NCBI GenBank assembly: GCA_964017155.1
Contig: OZ024857.1
Location: 18,253,435-18,317,434 of the forward strand
Source: Oasisia sp. SBJ-2009
Taxonomy: Eukaryota; Annelida; Polychaeta; Sabellida; Siboglinidae
Length of the DNA stretch: 64,000 nucleotides
Reading direction: 5' to 3'
Each line of letters begins with the position of its first letter. Within the stretch, counting starts at the first letter, position 1. The translations under genes and the position numbers were made by a program. Positions 1-13,319 of the stretch are shown here, in pieces. The notes beneath the pieces were generated by a model that was not told where the DNA came from, ran no database searches, and worked only from the letters and a program-made list of their open reading frames with translations.

Positions 1-2120
1 CTCTGAGGAACGCCAAGACAACAGAGTTGGTAAATCTCAACACTGATCACCCGTATATCAGTTGTCAACAACTGGCTTGACACACCTCGGAGCTATGGGG
101 ATAAGTCACGTTGTAACTGTTCGGTAAGTTTTTAAATGATGGCTAAAGTGTGTGATATTTTCAACTGATCTTACACTGAGACAGAGGCTGTTCCAAAGAG
201 CTGGTGCAGACACAGAAACGACCCATCTGGTAGTTCATGTGTTAGTACTGATTCTAGGATGTCATTCAGCATTTTATACACTATCTTCTACAAGGAATGC
301 CTTTCCTCAGTGCAGTAGCCTTAAAAAACCTACGCAAAGCAAAGTAACTTCAAAAGAATACCATCTCTCCATACGTGGCATTTCTACAGCTGTAAAAACA
401 GAGATAAAATGACAGGTGTGTTGCTATAAATACTCAACAATTACCAGTGCCATCAAACGTATCATATGTATACAAAACTTACTGCTGACGATGTCCTGTA
501 ACTGTCAGTAGTGGAACTATCTCGCGTAACACTTTGGGCCAGTCAACATGGTAGAATACACTACGACATGTCACAGATCAGCCAGTCCTGTCCGACTGTC
601 ATAAAATGGCTGATTCACAAGAGGCGTCGACGACAAGCTATAAATCAAGGACGTCAAAGTATAAAGAACGATATGTGCAGAAAGTGGGGGCACTCAAGCG
701 TGACGGAGAGCATTCACACGCAGCTGTTATTAACGGTAGAATCACGTCACTGCTTTGCTGGCTTTCAGCTGCACACTCGTGTCAATCCACGACAGTGCAT
801 GTCGTTTCGTGTCAAGTAATAACGATTTTTTTTACATCAGAAGATGTATTGTGATTTCACAGGGGCCATCTTCCTGTTAAAACCTATTGAGAATGCACTG
901 GTACAGATGTTGTTTTATTAAACAGAGCAATTATAGATGGTATACTGAGAATTGAAGTGTTCAAACATGATTAAAGTGTCATTGGATTTGATTTATTTTT
1001 TTAGAGGTTTTACCCATTTTTGATTTTGTGACAACCAAAGCATTTTATGTGGGATGTTTCATTTTCTAGCCCAGGGACCAGACAGAAGGGATAACTGCTT
1101 ATAGCGTCTCCTTCAAAAAACATAGCAAAGTGAGAAAACTAGCCACGTTTCAAAGCAACAATATGTACATGTCCTTAAACTTGTACTGTCAGGTGACAGT
1201 CTAGCACCCTAACTACTGCAGCCCACAATAAATGTGGGTCAAATGAATATTACAATGACAACTGCCAGAAAAAGAATTAACAATTGTGTGCAACCCCCCA
1301 AAGGGCTGGACATGACAGCAATCAGATGAGATAGGAACATGATAACACTGGCTTACAGACCAACATAGACACTGCTGACTTACATAGCTGAACATTTTTA
1401 TACACAGCCTTATTAGAGCGAGTACAAATACACAGATCTGCTGTCACGTCTATCAATGGTCTGTAGTGAGGCACCTATAAAGCATCATTCACCACAACCA
1501 CTGAAGTACCCATGACCTAAACAAATCACGCAGCATGAGGCATTTCAATGAAAATGACTTTGACAGCCCAATCATGACAGTAATGCTAAAACTGACAAAT
1601 CTCGCCATTCCATTCAGACAAATGTTGCGTTCTGGCAACGTGATCACCGCCACGCATAAGCCAGGTGGTAGCGATCACGCCACACACCACACGAGTAATG
1701 GGGCCACATTTTCAGGGCCTGCGTATTGAAGCAGCCACGAACCAGAATGACATGAAAATGACAATTCACACTCACAGCCGCAACTGAATGAATGCAAGGG
1801 TATTGGTGAGGGCCCAATTATGAGCAGTATCTATCGTGCATGGAATGCAGGCATGTCTTACCAGGTTGGCAGCAATTGTGGAGCGTCTGCGATGCACCTC
1901 CTACATTGTTCTCGCTGTCGGCACTGATTTGACCAGTTCAGTTCGGCAGTCCTGTAGGTTGAATTGATTTCCTCAATGGCTCCAAGCCATACACGTGTGT
2001 GTACGTGTTTGTGTGTGTGTGCACGCACCGCACCACGCCGATCATTCATGCACACACTGGCACACACGCAAGCAGGTACTGCAGCAGCCAGGCCAGCTCT
2101 GACGGCCAGACAGTCTCCGC
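1..2120. other. Noncoding, no gene recognised
   Basis: Only short open frames without recognisable protein families or paired splice signals. Small CA/TG-rich patches occur near 1990-2060. I see nothing else that I can name. Confidence 0.6.
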
Positions 2121-2124
2121 AGGG

Positions 2125-3030
2125 ATGTCACTTCGTGTATTCCAACTCCCTTAATGCTACTAGATTCAGTGGGGGTGTCACTGCAGAGTAATCCAGCTCC
2201 CAGTGGAGTTTGCAGGGACTAAAGCTTGCAAGATTCAGTGGGGGTGTCACTGCAATGTATTCCAGCTCCCAGCTAATATACATGGCAAAGAATAGCTAGA
2301 TTTGGTGGGGTGTCACTGCGGTTTTCCAGTTTCCAGCATAGTACAGTATTCCTGGTTCTAGACAAATATGCAAGGAAGGATTACCATAGTATTATGTTAG
2401 ATTAAGTGGGGGTGTCACTGCCTAGTATTTCAACCCCCAGTTGACTATATGTTAGATTCTGAAAGGGTGTCACTGTCCAGTATTTCAGCATCCAGCAGAG
2501 CATACAAGAACTAGACATGCTAGGGTCAGTGGGGCTGTCACTGCCAATTAACACATCTCCAAGCATAGTAAACAAAGCAGCATATTCTAAGGTCAGTAGG
2601 AGTGTCACTCCCAAGAATTCAACACCCAGCAGAGAATACAAGGACTAACTCATACCTGAATCAGGAGGAGCATTGAAGCCAAAAATCCTCACTGCAGGAT
2701 GCCCAATAAGTAGGGGTGTCACTGCAGGATATTGAAGTTCCTTGCAGACTCCACTAGGAACAACTAGGAGCAATACAAGCAACATAAGGTGTCACTATGT
2801 AGTAATCCAGTTCCTATGCAAACTACCAAATGAAACTAGCATGCAAATTTAGAAAAGGTGTCACTGAAATATGTTCAATTCTTGCATGCAAACCACCATA
2901 GGACAGGAGCATAGCCATTTAGATTGGGTACCACTGCAGGATATTTGAATTACCAGTAAACTAATGGACTAGAAACCAGTGTGTGCCCATTTAGAAGAGG
3001 TCTATCTTCAGAATATTCTAGGCCATTGTG
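2125..3030. repeat. Degenerate tandem array built around a GGTGTCACTGC core
   Basis: Roughly 11-12 copies of a diverged unit, spaced about 55-100 bp. Each carries a core like 'agattcagtgggggtgtcac' followed by 'tgc...att-cag-tcccag'. Cores lie near 2165, 2230, 2305, 2405, 2460, 2530, 2590, 2710, 2785, 2855 and 2925. The left copies are most alike and the right ones decay progressively. The unequal spacing reflects indels between units. No coding potential is evident. Confidence 0.75.
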
Positions 3031-6000
3031 CAAAACGACAAACTTGTGAAGGCAGAAAAACATTTACTATTTTTCTCAATTTATTTAGTGAGTTTAGTCT
3101 AAATAATATGTTGTCCAATGATTTCAATTAAACAGAATCACATAGATAAGTTATCATGAGTTACAGACATTAATTAGATTCGATGTGTCGTAAAATGAGG
3201 CAAGTGAAGATTATTGACGAGCGACATTCACTCCGCATAGGTGCTAATGAAGCACTCCCATTGGACGGTTCACAAACACGCAAGATCTATGACTGCCAAT
3301 GTGACACGTCACATCCTAAACCATTTCTCACTTCCCGCACAGAACTATTCTTGTAGAAACAAATATTTGTCTTGTCTCAATTTTTCTTTCTTAATACTTT
3401 TAAAATTTAAGATTATTCTGCTAAGTTGAGGTCTTAATTAGCTTTTTTAAACAGGTGACAAAACATTCTTACTTTTTTAATAGATTATAGTTTTGTTTGC
3501 TTTATTTATGCAGTTTTTCATGAAGCACATGGAAGTCATTTCTGTTTAAAGTGGGTTAAACAGCACCATCATTTTGTAGTATGTTATTTGCCGTCTATGT
3601 TGACGTTTCTTTAAAAATGATGTTAAGATTTAATATTACCTTTAAAAGTAGATTTAAATTTAAATACTGGTTACTTATTCTGTTAACCAGGTGTAACCAC
3701 CAGGACAGGTGAGTGAGAACCCAGTTCATCAACATCACCAATACAATCAGTGCGAATGCTGGATTTATTGATCTTCCCAGCATATTATCTCACGTTACAT
3801 AACCCAGACGGCACCAAAGATTCGTAATTGCAGATATACTGCAGTGGAAAATTCCACAAAGCACACACAACTGCCTGGTTTCTCTAAGTTCTTCTGTCAC
3901 TGCAACTGAGAAGTTACAATATTTTCAGTTGTTGAGGAAATTACTGAATGAGACGTTTCGCATATAGATAGCTGTTTACCACTGATAAAGAAGCTGTCGT
4001 CCCTACAAAACACTAACGGTCACCATGGCAACAGACATGCACTCGACATGTTCCTGGTGACAGAACTAAAAACAGATTATGCCATCAAATCATGTGTATC
4101 AACAATGGCGGAAAATCTTCGGGAAAAAAGTACACGATTAATCTGTAAGTGCCAGAATTGCATTTTCTCTTGCCAAATCTGACTGCACTTACTACATTCT
4201 TGTATGCTACATTACAGTTTGTCTCCAGGGAATGTTATCTGATTAAACAAAATAGCTTACAAATTTGTTATTCTTAATGTTTTATATAAAAGTTGTTTTG
4301 CTTTTGTTTAAATAGTTTTCTTTAATCTATATTTTACATTTTGAATCACCACTAACCATGTTTTTATATTTGTATATGTGTATATGTGTCCAAGCATTCC
4401 CAACTAAATTGTATGACCTAGTATATGTGATTCATGTCGACCTTGTGTATAAACCACAACCGTCTGTGACATTCGTGCAACTAGAAATTCAACAACTCTC
4501 GTGTCATATTCTGTGGAAGTGATATTTCGTGTTTGCAATGCATAGAATATTATGACATGCACTGTGTAAATCCACAGAATGGCACGACACAAATGAGATG
4601 TGTGTGTAGGAGACGACCAAATAACAAAGATCATCACGTTCTCGAGGTACAGACACTTGTGCCATACAGTGACAGATGAGAATGAAATGTTTTATATCGA
4701 GCCAGTGATTTATATTTCAGCCGAGATCGTCCTTATAGTTTAGAGTTCCTACACCCAGCAAAATCCATACGTGCACTTTGGCACAGACAGACAGAGATAC
4801 ACTGGTGCAGTCTACTAAACCACTAAACCGACAGCAACAAGATATGAGAGATTGCATTTACAGCCACCACTAGTAAACTGACTTCTGATAGGGGGGGGGG
4901 GGGCACAACTTCACAGATTATCAACTTGATAATAATGCTGCAGGTAAATTCCCATGGACATACTACATGTAACTAGTCTGCAGTGCCTCTTGTGTCACAG
5001 GTTTTTACACTACAGACTAAACACAGACTACATGGGTTTGTGGCCCCGTTTCCCACACTTGAATCTCCTCCCTGGATCTTTCCACCGGAAAAAAATACTC
5101 CAGGTTCAATGTTAATGATGTCACTGAAAAAAATACACAACTGTTATCATCAGCATCATTACTGACTACAATTGTGTGATGATAATTTTCATCACAACCA
5201 AACAATTCTTCAGATGTAATACAATGTACTGCCTGCCTCCTAGCAGTTAGTTTCCCAACCTTCCTTATTTTCTCCTGTATTCATTCCTCCTGTACAGCTG
5301 TATCTAAAAACTCATTTCTTATACCTTTATTACAAAATGCATCAAGGTTTATGTTGTCTAACACGTCTCGAAATCACAATGTGCCTCGTCTGTGTAGCAT
5401 TATATAACAATAAACATGTCTCCAGCACAGACATATCTGCCCTGTGCTAGTAAAGAAATGAAGCTACTTGCAATGTCCCTGAAACTGTTGCCATGGCAAG
5501 CCAGCTTCCTGTCATCATCTTTAATGCTGCTCTTCTCATAATCGCCATCCGTTGCCCGTGGATCACAGCAAAGTTGTTAAATACTCACTGACATTGACAG
5601 AGTGACATCACTGATACGGATGGCAACGTGATCAGCGAACACATGGCCAAGACACCATCCCATAATTCATTGCCAAAACCTACACGTTCAACCTGAGCAT
5701 GCATGTAAAAGATGTTATGATTGTAACAAATTATATATCGCCAAACACGCAATTTCTTGATTTCTCAAGATACTGTAACACACAGTGATAGTGCACTTTA
5801 CCAGCTATCAAAGACTACTCATCACTAATATGATATTTATCTGAATAAAAATCACAAGTGTAAAATGAATTTGGTTATATAACAAGTTAAAAAAACATCA
5901 GTATATATTATATGCTGACAAATGCAACTTTCAAAAAATTATTTGCCGATGGTGACAAATTTGTTGTCTGCAATAGTGACTGTTTATGTCAGAAGAGACA

Positions 6001-6470
6001 AGTTGTGTTAACAATTTCAATCAATTACGTCACTATTAGAATTAAAGTCATGATTGTTTGTCCGTAGCTTGGCTTCTGATGTATAATTCATGATATTACA
6101 TCTTGAGTACCCAGAATGCAACAGGAGCAGACAAGACGAACCTAATAAACACTGCTGACACGCTAGATGGCTACTTCACTGAATGTGCAGGCAAGGTGAA
6201 GTGGCCCCTGCCAAGGATCACACCTGTACCGGCGGCGTCAACGTAGACGCTGCCGTGATTTCATGCATGGGAATGTATCCATATTTCACAAAACTGTGTA
6301 AATGTGGTTAACAATTACTTGTTGGTAACTGTGCACAATGTGTATCTGACTTGTATTGCAAAATACAAAACTGATTATAAAACTGAGTGCAATGTAAGTG
6401 TCATTACGATCAGATAACAGAGGCACTGTTGATCACATCTGTCTTATGCAGGGTAATATGTGTCTTGAAA
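3031..6470. other. Noncoding, no gene recognised
   Basis: AT-rich single-copy-looking sequence with short frames only and a poly-G run near 4891. No repeat family, exon pair or RNA gene could be supported. Confidence 0.55.
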
Positions 6471-6479
6471 CACATAGCT

Positions 6480-8040
6480 GCTCATCATATTTGGATTGTA
6501 TTAAGTGCCTGGTTAGTCTTCCAACTTGTCATGTTTCTATGAAACACACTGCCCAAAGCCTTCCGTTTTGTCATGTCTGAATTATACACATTCCCCAGAC
6601 CTTCCAGCGCATCACATTTCACTGATCCCATTTGTATTATACAAACTTTGTACTCAATGACTGTGTCAGAATTATACTCATTGTCCAAGGCCTTCCTCTT
6701 GATCATGTACAAATTATAACCATTACACAAGACTCATTCTGGTCACATTTGAATTATGGTCATTGCCCAAGGCCTTCAATTACATTCATTGCATCTAAAT
6801 TATACTCATTGCCCAAGGCCTTCTTCATATCATGTTTCAATTATATTCATTGTGTCTAAATTACACTCATTGCCCAAGACCTTCCTTCTGGTCACGTTTG
6901 AATTACACTCATTGCACAAGACCTTCCTTCTGGTCATGTTTGAATTACACTCATTGCCCAAGACCTTCCTTCTGGTCACGTTTGAATTACGCTCATTGCA
7001 CAAGACCTTCCTTCTGGTCACGTTTGAATTACACTCATTGCCCAAGACCTTCCTTCTGGTCACGTTTGAATTACACTCATTGCCCAAGACCTTCCTTCTG
7101 GTCACGTTTGAATTACACTCATTGCCCAAGACCTTCCTTCTGGTCACGTTTGAATTACACTCATTGCCCAAGACCTTCCTTCTGGTCACGTCTGAATTAC
7201 ACTCATTGCCCAAGACCTTCCTTCTGGTCACGTCTGAATTAAACTCATTGCTCAAGACCTTCCTTCTGGTCATGTCTGAATTACACTCATTGCCCAAGAC
7301 CTTCCTTCTGGTCACGTCTGAATTAAACTCATTGCCCAAGACCTTCCTTCTGGTCACGTTATAATTAAACTCATTGCCCAAGACCTTCCTTCTGGTCACG
7401 TTTGAATTACACTCATTGCCCAAGACCGTCCTCCTGGTCACGTCTGAATTACGCTCATTGCCCAAGACCTTCCTTCTGGTCACGTCTGAATTAAACTCAT
7501 TGCCCAAGACCTTCCTTCTGGTCACGTCTGAATTACACTCATTGCCCAAGACCTTCCTTCTGGTCACGTCTGAATTAAACTCATTGCCCAAGACCTTCCT
7601 TCTGGTCACGTCTGAATTACGCTCATTGCCCAAGGCCTTCCTTCTGGTCACGTCTGAATTACACTCATTTCCCAAGTCCTTCCTTCTGGTCATGTTTCAA
7701 TTACACTCATTGCCCAAGTCCTTCCTTCTTGTCATGTTTCAATTACACTCATTGCCCAAGACCTTCCTTCTGGTCATGTTTCAATTACACTCATTGCCCA
7801 AGTCCTTCCTTCTGGTCACGTTTGAATTACACTCATTGCCCAAGGCCTTCCTTCTGGTCACGTTTGAATTATACTCATTGCCCAAGACCTTCCTTCTGGT
7901 CACGTCTGAATTACACTCATTGCCCAAGGCCTTCCTTCTGGTCACGTCTGAATTACACTCATTGCCCAAGGCCTTTCTTAAGGTCACGTCTGAATTACAC
8001 TCATTGCCCAAGGCCTTCCTTCTGGTCATGTTTGAATTGA
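6480..8040. repeat. 42-bp minisatellite, about 35 copies
   Basis: Tandem array of a 42-bp unit of the type 'cattgcccaagaccttcctt' + 'ctggtcacgt(t/c)tgaatta(c/a)actc'. The centre (about 6880-8035) is highly homogeneous. The left edge (6480-6880) is diverged, as expected if turnover is most active in the middle. Because 42 is a multiple of three, long spurious frames of 14-residue repeats run through it on both strands (about LPKTFLLVTFELHS on plus, RRKVLGNECNSDVT on minus). I treat these as non-coding by-products; no flanking exon or non-repeat domain joins them. Confidence 0.93.
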
Positions 8041-8414
8041 CTCCAAAAACAAAGTCATACTTTGACATGATTTATTAATGATGCAAACATACCTAAACTG
8101 ATGAGAGGAAACATTAGTCAGATGACAAGCCAGCATAAGTATACATTGTTAATCATTAATCTGATGATAGCAATGTATCACACACACTCACTATTATGCA
8201 TTATGTATGTGCCTGTAAATGTATTGTCACGACTATGATCAATCAGAATCACACATATTGTTTTTACAAACATACTTTGAATGTTATGGTAAACATTTGA
8301 TTGGTCAGTATATTAGAATATAAAATTATAATGGTTAATACTGATTTTGAGATCAAAAATAAAGGAACACAACCCTTTAAAACCTCTCAGAAGACATTGG
8401 TCAGTGCCAGCATC
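8041..8414. other. Probable 3' flank or 3'UTR of the Myb/SANT-like gene
   Basis: AT-rich spacer between the minisatellite and the stop codon of the minus-strand gene. An AATAAA-type signal is not clearly placed, so the transcript end is unknown. Confidence 0.3.
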
Positions 8415-9620
8415 CTACTTGAGAAGTTCACCAAACAGACTGTAGATGGCGTGACTAGTATGTTCTCGTCGTGCCTGCCTCAGCAGATGCTGCGCAACCT
8501 TCAGTTTCTTCTCTTCAACCACCAGGCGGCGCCGCTTCACCTCAAGTAGGTCCCGCTCGATTGCGAGTCGTTCTCGCTCAATGGCGAGTCTGCCACAGTC
8601 TGCCACTTCGTTGCTTTGTCCTGCCTGAAGCCGAGCATCAGGTGACTGTGAGGCACTAGTCACGCCCTCTGGTGGCACCACCGGTGGCGGGTCTTTTCTG
8701 CAAGATGAATCATGGGCATCGATTATACCATTGGTGTTATGTGGTACCACCAGGATGGGCTTCACTGGCGCCCCCATGTGGTCAACAGATGTACTAAAAC
8801 TACTGTTCACCTGTCCATGAGTATGAGCACCTGCATTGGCTCCAGCATCGGTGATTTCCAGATCCCTCAGTTGTGGCGGTGTTCTTCGATGCGGTGTGTT
8901 CCCAGCATGCACTGCGGGAGTCACACCTTGCGATGCGTACGTATTCACCACTGGCAACGAGGCACTGGACTCCGACTTCGGCGACATTACAAAACTATCG
9001 TCCGTGTCCAACTCGTGTTTGATCGTCGTCAAACCGCCGTCGGCGTGAACCGACTCGACATCACTGGTGCTGTCGAGATCGTAGGTGTCTGTGACACTCG
9101 TGGTGAGGAACAGATTGTTGATGGTGGGGATGAGAGCGAGGACCTTCTCCTCACGTCGGTCCAGATGGATGGGTGTGCCAACCTGACTCTCCAACTGTCT
9201 GCGCCTCCTCATCGCCTTCCGTCGTACCTCGCTACAGTACGTGTGCCACTTCTTGCGCACCTCGCGCACACTCCGGGGCGTGTCACACACCTGGTTCATG
9301 CGCGCTGCCACCTTCTCCCACTCGCGCAACTTCGCCTCGTTCGACACATTCGGCCTGCCGCTACAACTGAACAGCACCGACCGCCTGGCGGCGACCTCCG
9401 ACACTAACACGTCGACGGCATGGCTGCTGTAGTTGGCCTTGCGGTGTCTCTTTGAGGGGTGCATGGCAACGGGGATGTCCACACTGACAGAACTGTTTGT
9501 GTCTGCAGAACTGTTCATGTATATAGAAGCACTGTTCATGAAGGTAGATGTCACCATGTTGGCAGTTGAATTGTCCATGATGGTGACTGAATTGTCCACA
9601 CTGGTAGCACAAGCATCCAT
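8415..9620 (-). CDS. Myb/SANT-like DNA-binding domain protein (NAIF1/MSANTD-like)
   Basis: An uninterrupted 401-residue frame starting at ATG 9620-9618. Residues about 58-140 form a Myb/SANT-like domain: a basic KRHRKANYS start, then 'VLVSEVAARRSVLFS', a 'LREWEKVAARMNQV' helix and 'SVREVRKKWHTYCSEVRRKA' (the RxVxxxWxxYxxxVR pattern of NAIF1 and Harbinger-associated Myb-like proteins). The middle is acidic and Ser/Thr-rich. Residues about 344-387 are a long charged helix (RLAIERERLAIERDLLEVKR...), typical of the C-terminal coiled coil of this family and probably a multimerisation segment. The product is likely a nuclear DNA-binding factor; the family is known to include proteins derived from PIF/Harbinger transposons. 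A splice-acceptor-like 'caactctgcag' ends one base before the ATG, so a 5' noncoding exon is likely. The N-terminal 50 residues contain a weak repeated MDNS/MNSS pattern. No frame damage is seen. Confidence 0.8.
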   Translation of the reverse strand: MDACATSVDNSVTIMDNSTANMVTSTFMNSASIYMNSSADTNSSVSVDIPVAMHPSKRHRKANYSSHAVDVLVSEVAARRSVLFSCSGRPNVSNEAKLREWEKVAARMNQVCDTPRSVREVRKKWHTYCSEVRRKAMRRRRQLESQVGTPIHLDRREEKVLALIPTINNLFLTTSVTDTYDLDSTSDVESVHADGGLTTIKHELDTDDSFVMSPKSESSASLPVVNTYASQGVTPAVHAGNTPHRRTPPQLRDLEITDAGANAGAHTHGQVNSSFSTSVDHMGAPVKPILVVPHNTNGIIDAHDSSCRKDPPPVVPPEGVTSASQSPDARLQAGQSNEVADCGRLAIERERLAIERDLLEVKRRRLVVEEKKLKVAQHLLRQARREHTSHAIYSLFGELLK

Positions 9621-10230
9621 GCTGCAGAGTTGACACAGCCTCTATAGCACTAAGAGCAAGACCAGCTTGTCTCTTAAACAGCACTGACCTACTTGCACAC
9701 AAAGCCTAGGCCAGTACTTAACAGCTCAGCTCTTAGGGGCTGTCATAAAACCAGCCACAGCCAGCCAGTGCCTAGCACTCCAGTCTGGCTGTATTATGCA
9801 AGTGCTCAGTCCCTCACCTAGGCTATGATTACAATCTTCCCCTGCCTGGGCTAGGCACTGATCCCTGTTACACAATGGAGGCTTTCACTGGCATGTCAGC
9901 TTCCAGCCAGGACCTATCCCAAAAGGCCACACTGAAATTCTCCTAACAATAGGACGATTTTTATGTAGGTCAGTGCTAAGTGTTGTCCATAGGTCAAAGT
10001 TCATCACCATGCACAGGCTTGCTGCATTCATTCATATTATAGTATACTTATTACAATAACATTAAATAGACAATGCTCTCATAAATATTAAATAATAATG
10101 ATAAATAAATAAGGTATCTGAGAATTATAATTTTTGTGTGGTCTTTTATTAATGGTAATAAATTGTTAGAGTAATCAGTTGTAATTATTTCACATACATT
10201 TTGGCATGATATTTTGCCTGTGTGCATGCA
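9621..10230. other. Noncoding upstream of the Myb/SANT-like gene
   Basis: Would contain the promoter and 5' noncoding exon of the minus-strand gene at 8415-9620. No TATA box or CpG-rich promoter could be placed with confidence. Confidence 0.35.
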
Positions 10231-10232
10231 TA

Positions 10233-10522
<290 letters not shown>

Positions 10523-10599
10523 GCGTGCGCGTGCGTGCATGTGCGTGTGTGCGTATGTTCTTGTGTTTATCATTCACACCTGAAGACGTTTAATCAGCA

Positions 10600-11200
10600 A
10601 AGGATGAGAATTTATATGCAATTAATTTTATTGAACATTGTTACATTTTGCTAAATGATATATATCTCACAGCCAAAGTCACAGGTGGTGATAATATCTC
10701 ACACCTGCTCATGAATTAGAGGAAAATGTTCATAAAAAGACAACCTACTCCAACAAACTGTATTTTTTATACTTTTCATGTGTCCTTTCAAGGTTCTGTT
10801 TTTACGGGTACCATTTTCATTGCCACTTCATCTGGTAAACATTAAAACATCACCTTGTGCCAAAGAAATTACATGTGTCTAAATAGGATTTATATAATTA
10901 ACCAAAGATAGATAAGTTGTAATAAACATGTTGCAATAAATAGATAAATTTCACTGTGAATTCAGGCCAGTTTAAAAAAAAACACTAAAGTAGGACATTT
11001 AATCTAAAAAGCAGGAAAGGGGGTATCAAGGAAAGAACTATTTTTGGTAGCACAAAATAACCATCAAACTCCACAAATCACTAACGATCAGAGCAGATTT
11101 TGTAGGCAGGAACAACATTTAGGAAGTGTCAACTTATTAAGTATTTCCTTTAATTCCATTTATTGTCCAGGAAGCAGAACTGCTAATCTAATTCTAGTCA
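10600..11200. other. Noncoding, no gene recognised
   Basis: AT-rich sequence between two TG microsatellites, nothing further seen. Confidence 0.5.
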
Positions 11201-11204
11201 ATCC

Positions 11205-11205
<1 letters not shown>

Positions 11206-11272
<67 letters not shown>
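11206..11272. repeat. (TG)n microsatellite
   Basis: About 33 uninterrupted TG dinucleotides, followed by TGCG and CATG variants to about 11350. Confidence 0.97.
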
Positions 11273-11274
<2 letters not shown>

Positions 11275-11577
11275 GCAGCGTGCGTGCGTGCGTGAGTGCA
11301 TGTGTGTGCCTGTGCATGCATGCATGTGTACATACATGCACGTGTGCATGTAATCACTCAAACTAGTCAAAACAGAATTCATGAATGTTTCATAAAACTG
11401 GCAGTTTTAGTTTTTTTGTAGATTCATTAAAATGTCAGAGCAAACTTTCCATTGAAAACATTGATAAAATATTTCACATTATTAAATATGTCCCATCATC
11501 CAGCCAGTAATAAACTGGGTATCTCTTGTTAAAGATTATTCATACAGCAAATAAAAGGTGTTCTCGATAATCATATT

Positions 11578-11685
11578 TGTGTAAATACCATTTGCCTAAG
11601 CCCATGTTTATATTACACTTAAGAATTCCAACTGATCATATTTGTATTACCCCTACTGCCCAAAGCCTTCCAACTTATCACAGTT
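11578..11685. repeat. Orphan diverged units of the 6480-8040 minisatellite
   Basis: 'actgcccaaagccttccaac' at about 11656, preceded by 'catatttgtattac', and a more decayed copy at 11585-11635 ('tttgcctaagcccatgttta') match the diverged left-edge units of the 42-bp array 3.5 kb away, in the same orientation. Confidence 0.6.
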
Positions 11686-11689
11686 TATT

Positions 11690-12980
11690 ACTAGTATATC
11701 TGGTGGACATGGCTTTCCATCCATGGTAATAGAACCAGAATACCTCGGGAACAACAGCGAGATCTATTGTTTTTCTAACAATGCAAACACTAAATCAACT
11801 AACCAAGTAGCACCTGACCAACTCTATGTCTCCTTCCTGTGGGCAAGTCGACCCACACCAGCATTTCTGCACTTCTGCCAACTTAGACAGGTCAGTTTCT
11901 ATTGTGTAGTGGCAAAAACATCCTGTTCTAATTAAACGATATCAAGGACGATTGAAAGATTGATTCTGAACCCTTTGTGTCTCACCCATGCAGCAAGTGT
12001 TTTAGTCAAATGGCTTTAGAAGTTCCCACGAATTGTCTAACTGGTCGAAGTTGACAACATGGTTTTTACAAAAACGTTTGACAAACACTGAATGTATGTA
12101 TTATGGAAAACTCAAGTGCAGTTGTTGAAAATAAACTAACATCAAATGACAAAAAGAGAAGAATGAACTACAATTATGTTATGCCTTTTCAATGATTAAA
12201 GGTAAATGTTCATATAGCATATTAGCATAGTATGCATTCATGACAAGCTAATGATTCATTACTTAAAATATATAATTAATTACAGATATTTATTATACAA
12301 TTTAATAAATAATTTTTATTATTACTCTATAAATAATATTTATTATATGTTTTTTTTTTAGTTTGTTGCTTTAATAAGGTACTGAATAAATGTTAGTAAC
12401 GATAAGTTATGCACTCATTAGCCCCCATTATTAAGGTGTGGTTGTGTTGTTACAACACCTAGAGCAGATATCAACTTACAACATAGAAACCTGAGAACCG
12501 GATGACTTCTGGGCCAGTGTAGCATAAGTAACATGTCAATCAAAGAAGTCCCTCAAATAATTTTTTTCACTTGGCTTGTTTAACTCTTATTAAGTAGTGA
12601 ATTGAAAGATCTAACCTATCTAATATCAACTACTACATGCTGGCTCCTTGGTAGTAACCTGTCACTCAGATCCAGTTAAGTCATCGGACTAGTTTGGTAG
12701 GCATAATTACGCAGTCTTACCACAATCACCCCACTTTGGGTGATGCACCAGCACGCTACCATAAGCCCCAACCTCCAAGATGGCATGGGTGGACATGTAC
12801 AGTGTCACATAGTGTGTTAGGACATTAACGGTTAATGTTTCTTTATAAAACAACTCATACTGAAACATGAATGTACATTTCAACTTTCTGCCATGACCAT
12901 TACTTTAGTCATTTGGTACCTGGAATGCAGTGGTGCTGGTGGTGAAACATTGCACTCTCATTCAACAGAAATCCGGTTTA
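11690..12980. other. Noncoding, no gene recognised
   Basis: AT-rich, with short frames only. Nothing supported. Confidence 0.5.
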
Positions 12981-13110
12981 CATCCTCCAGAGAAATTGAG
13001 ATGGTGTTTGATTGAACACGTCCGCCAAGGATGTACATGTAGTGTAAAGTGCTTTGAGCAGTTCTGAGGACTGGATACTGCAGAACTACTTTACTTTATA
13101 TTTTGTGTTG
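12905..13110 (+). repeat. SINE family A, internally deleted copy
   Basis: Contains the family-A right half: 'gagatggtgtttgattgaac', 'tgtaaagtgctttgagcag' and 'gaggactggatactgc', aligning to the fuller copy at 24786-25082. Just upstream, 'atccggtttacatcc' is a degraded tRNA-type B box. The middle of the element is missing. Confidence 0.7.
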
Positions 13111-13141
13111 CCACTTCAAACCTTGAGCTTGAGCAAGTTTG

Positions 13142-13318
13142 TTTATTCTACGTAGTGCCATTCGTAGTACAGCTGTAGTAGGCAGTGATGGATATTTGTG
13201 TACAAATGGTCTTTCTGTATTAATTGTGGAATAGCTGAAGGATTCCTAGAGATATCAAGATGACGTTCAGTTGAACAAGTATACCAGGGTGTACTGTGAA
13301 GTGCTGTAAACTAAATTA
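13142..13318 (+). repeat. SINE family A, partial copy
   Basis: Diverged match to the central and 3' part of family A: 'cagtgatggatatttgtgta', 'attaattgtggaatagctga', 'gttgaacaagtataccaggg', 'gtgaagtgctgtaaa'. It lies directly after another partial copy. Confidence 0.65.
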
Positions 13319-13319
13319 T

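Noticed and set aside
6480..8040. CRISPR-like array
   Set aside because: Units are contiguous 42-bp repeats without variable spacers, in a eukaryotic genome.
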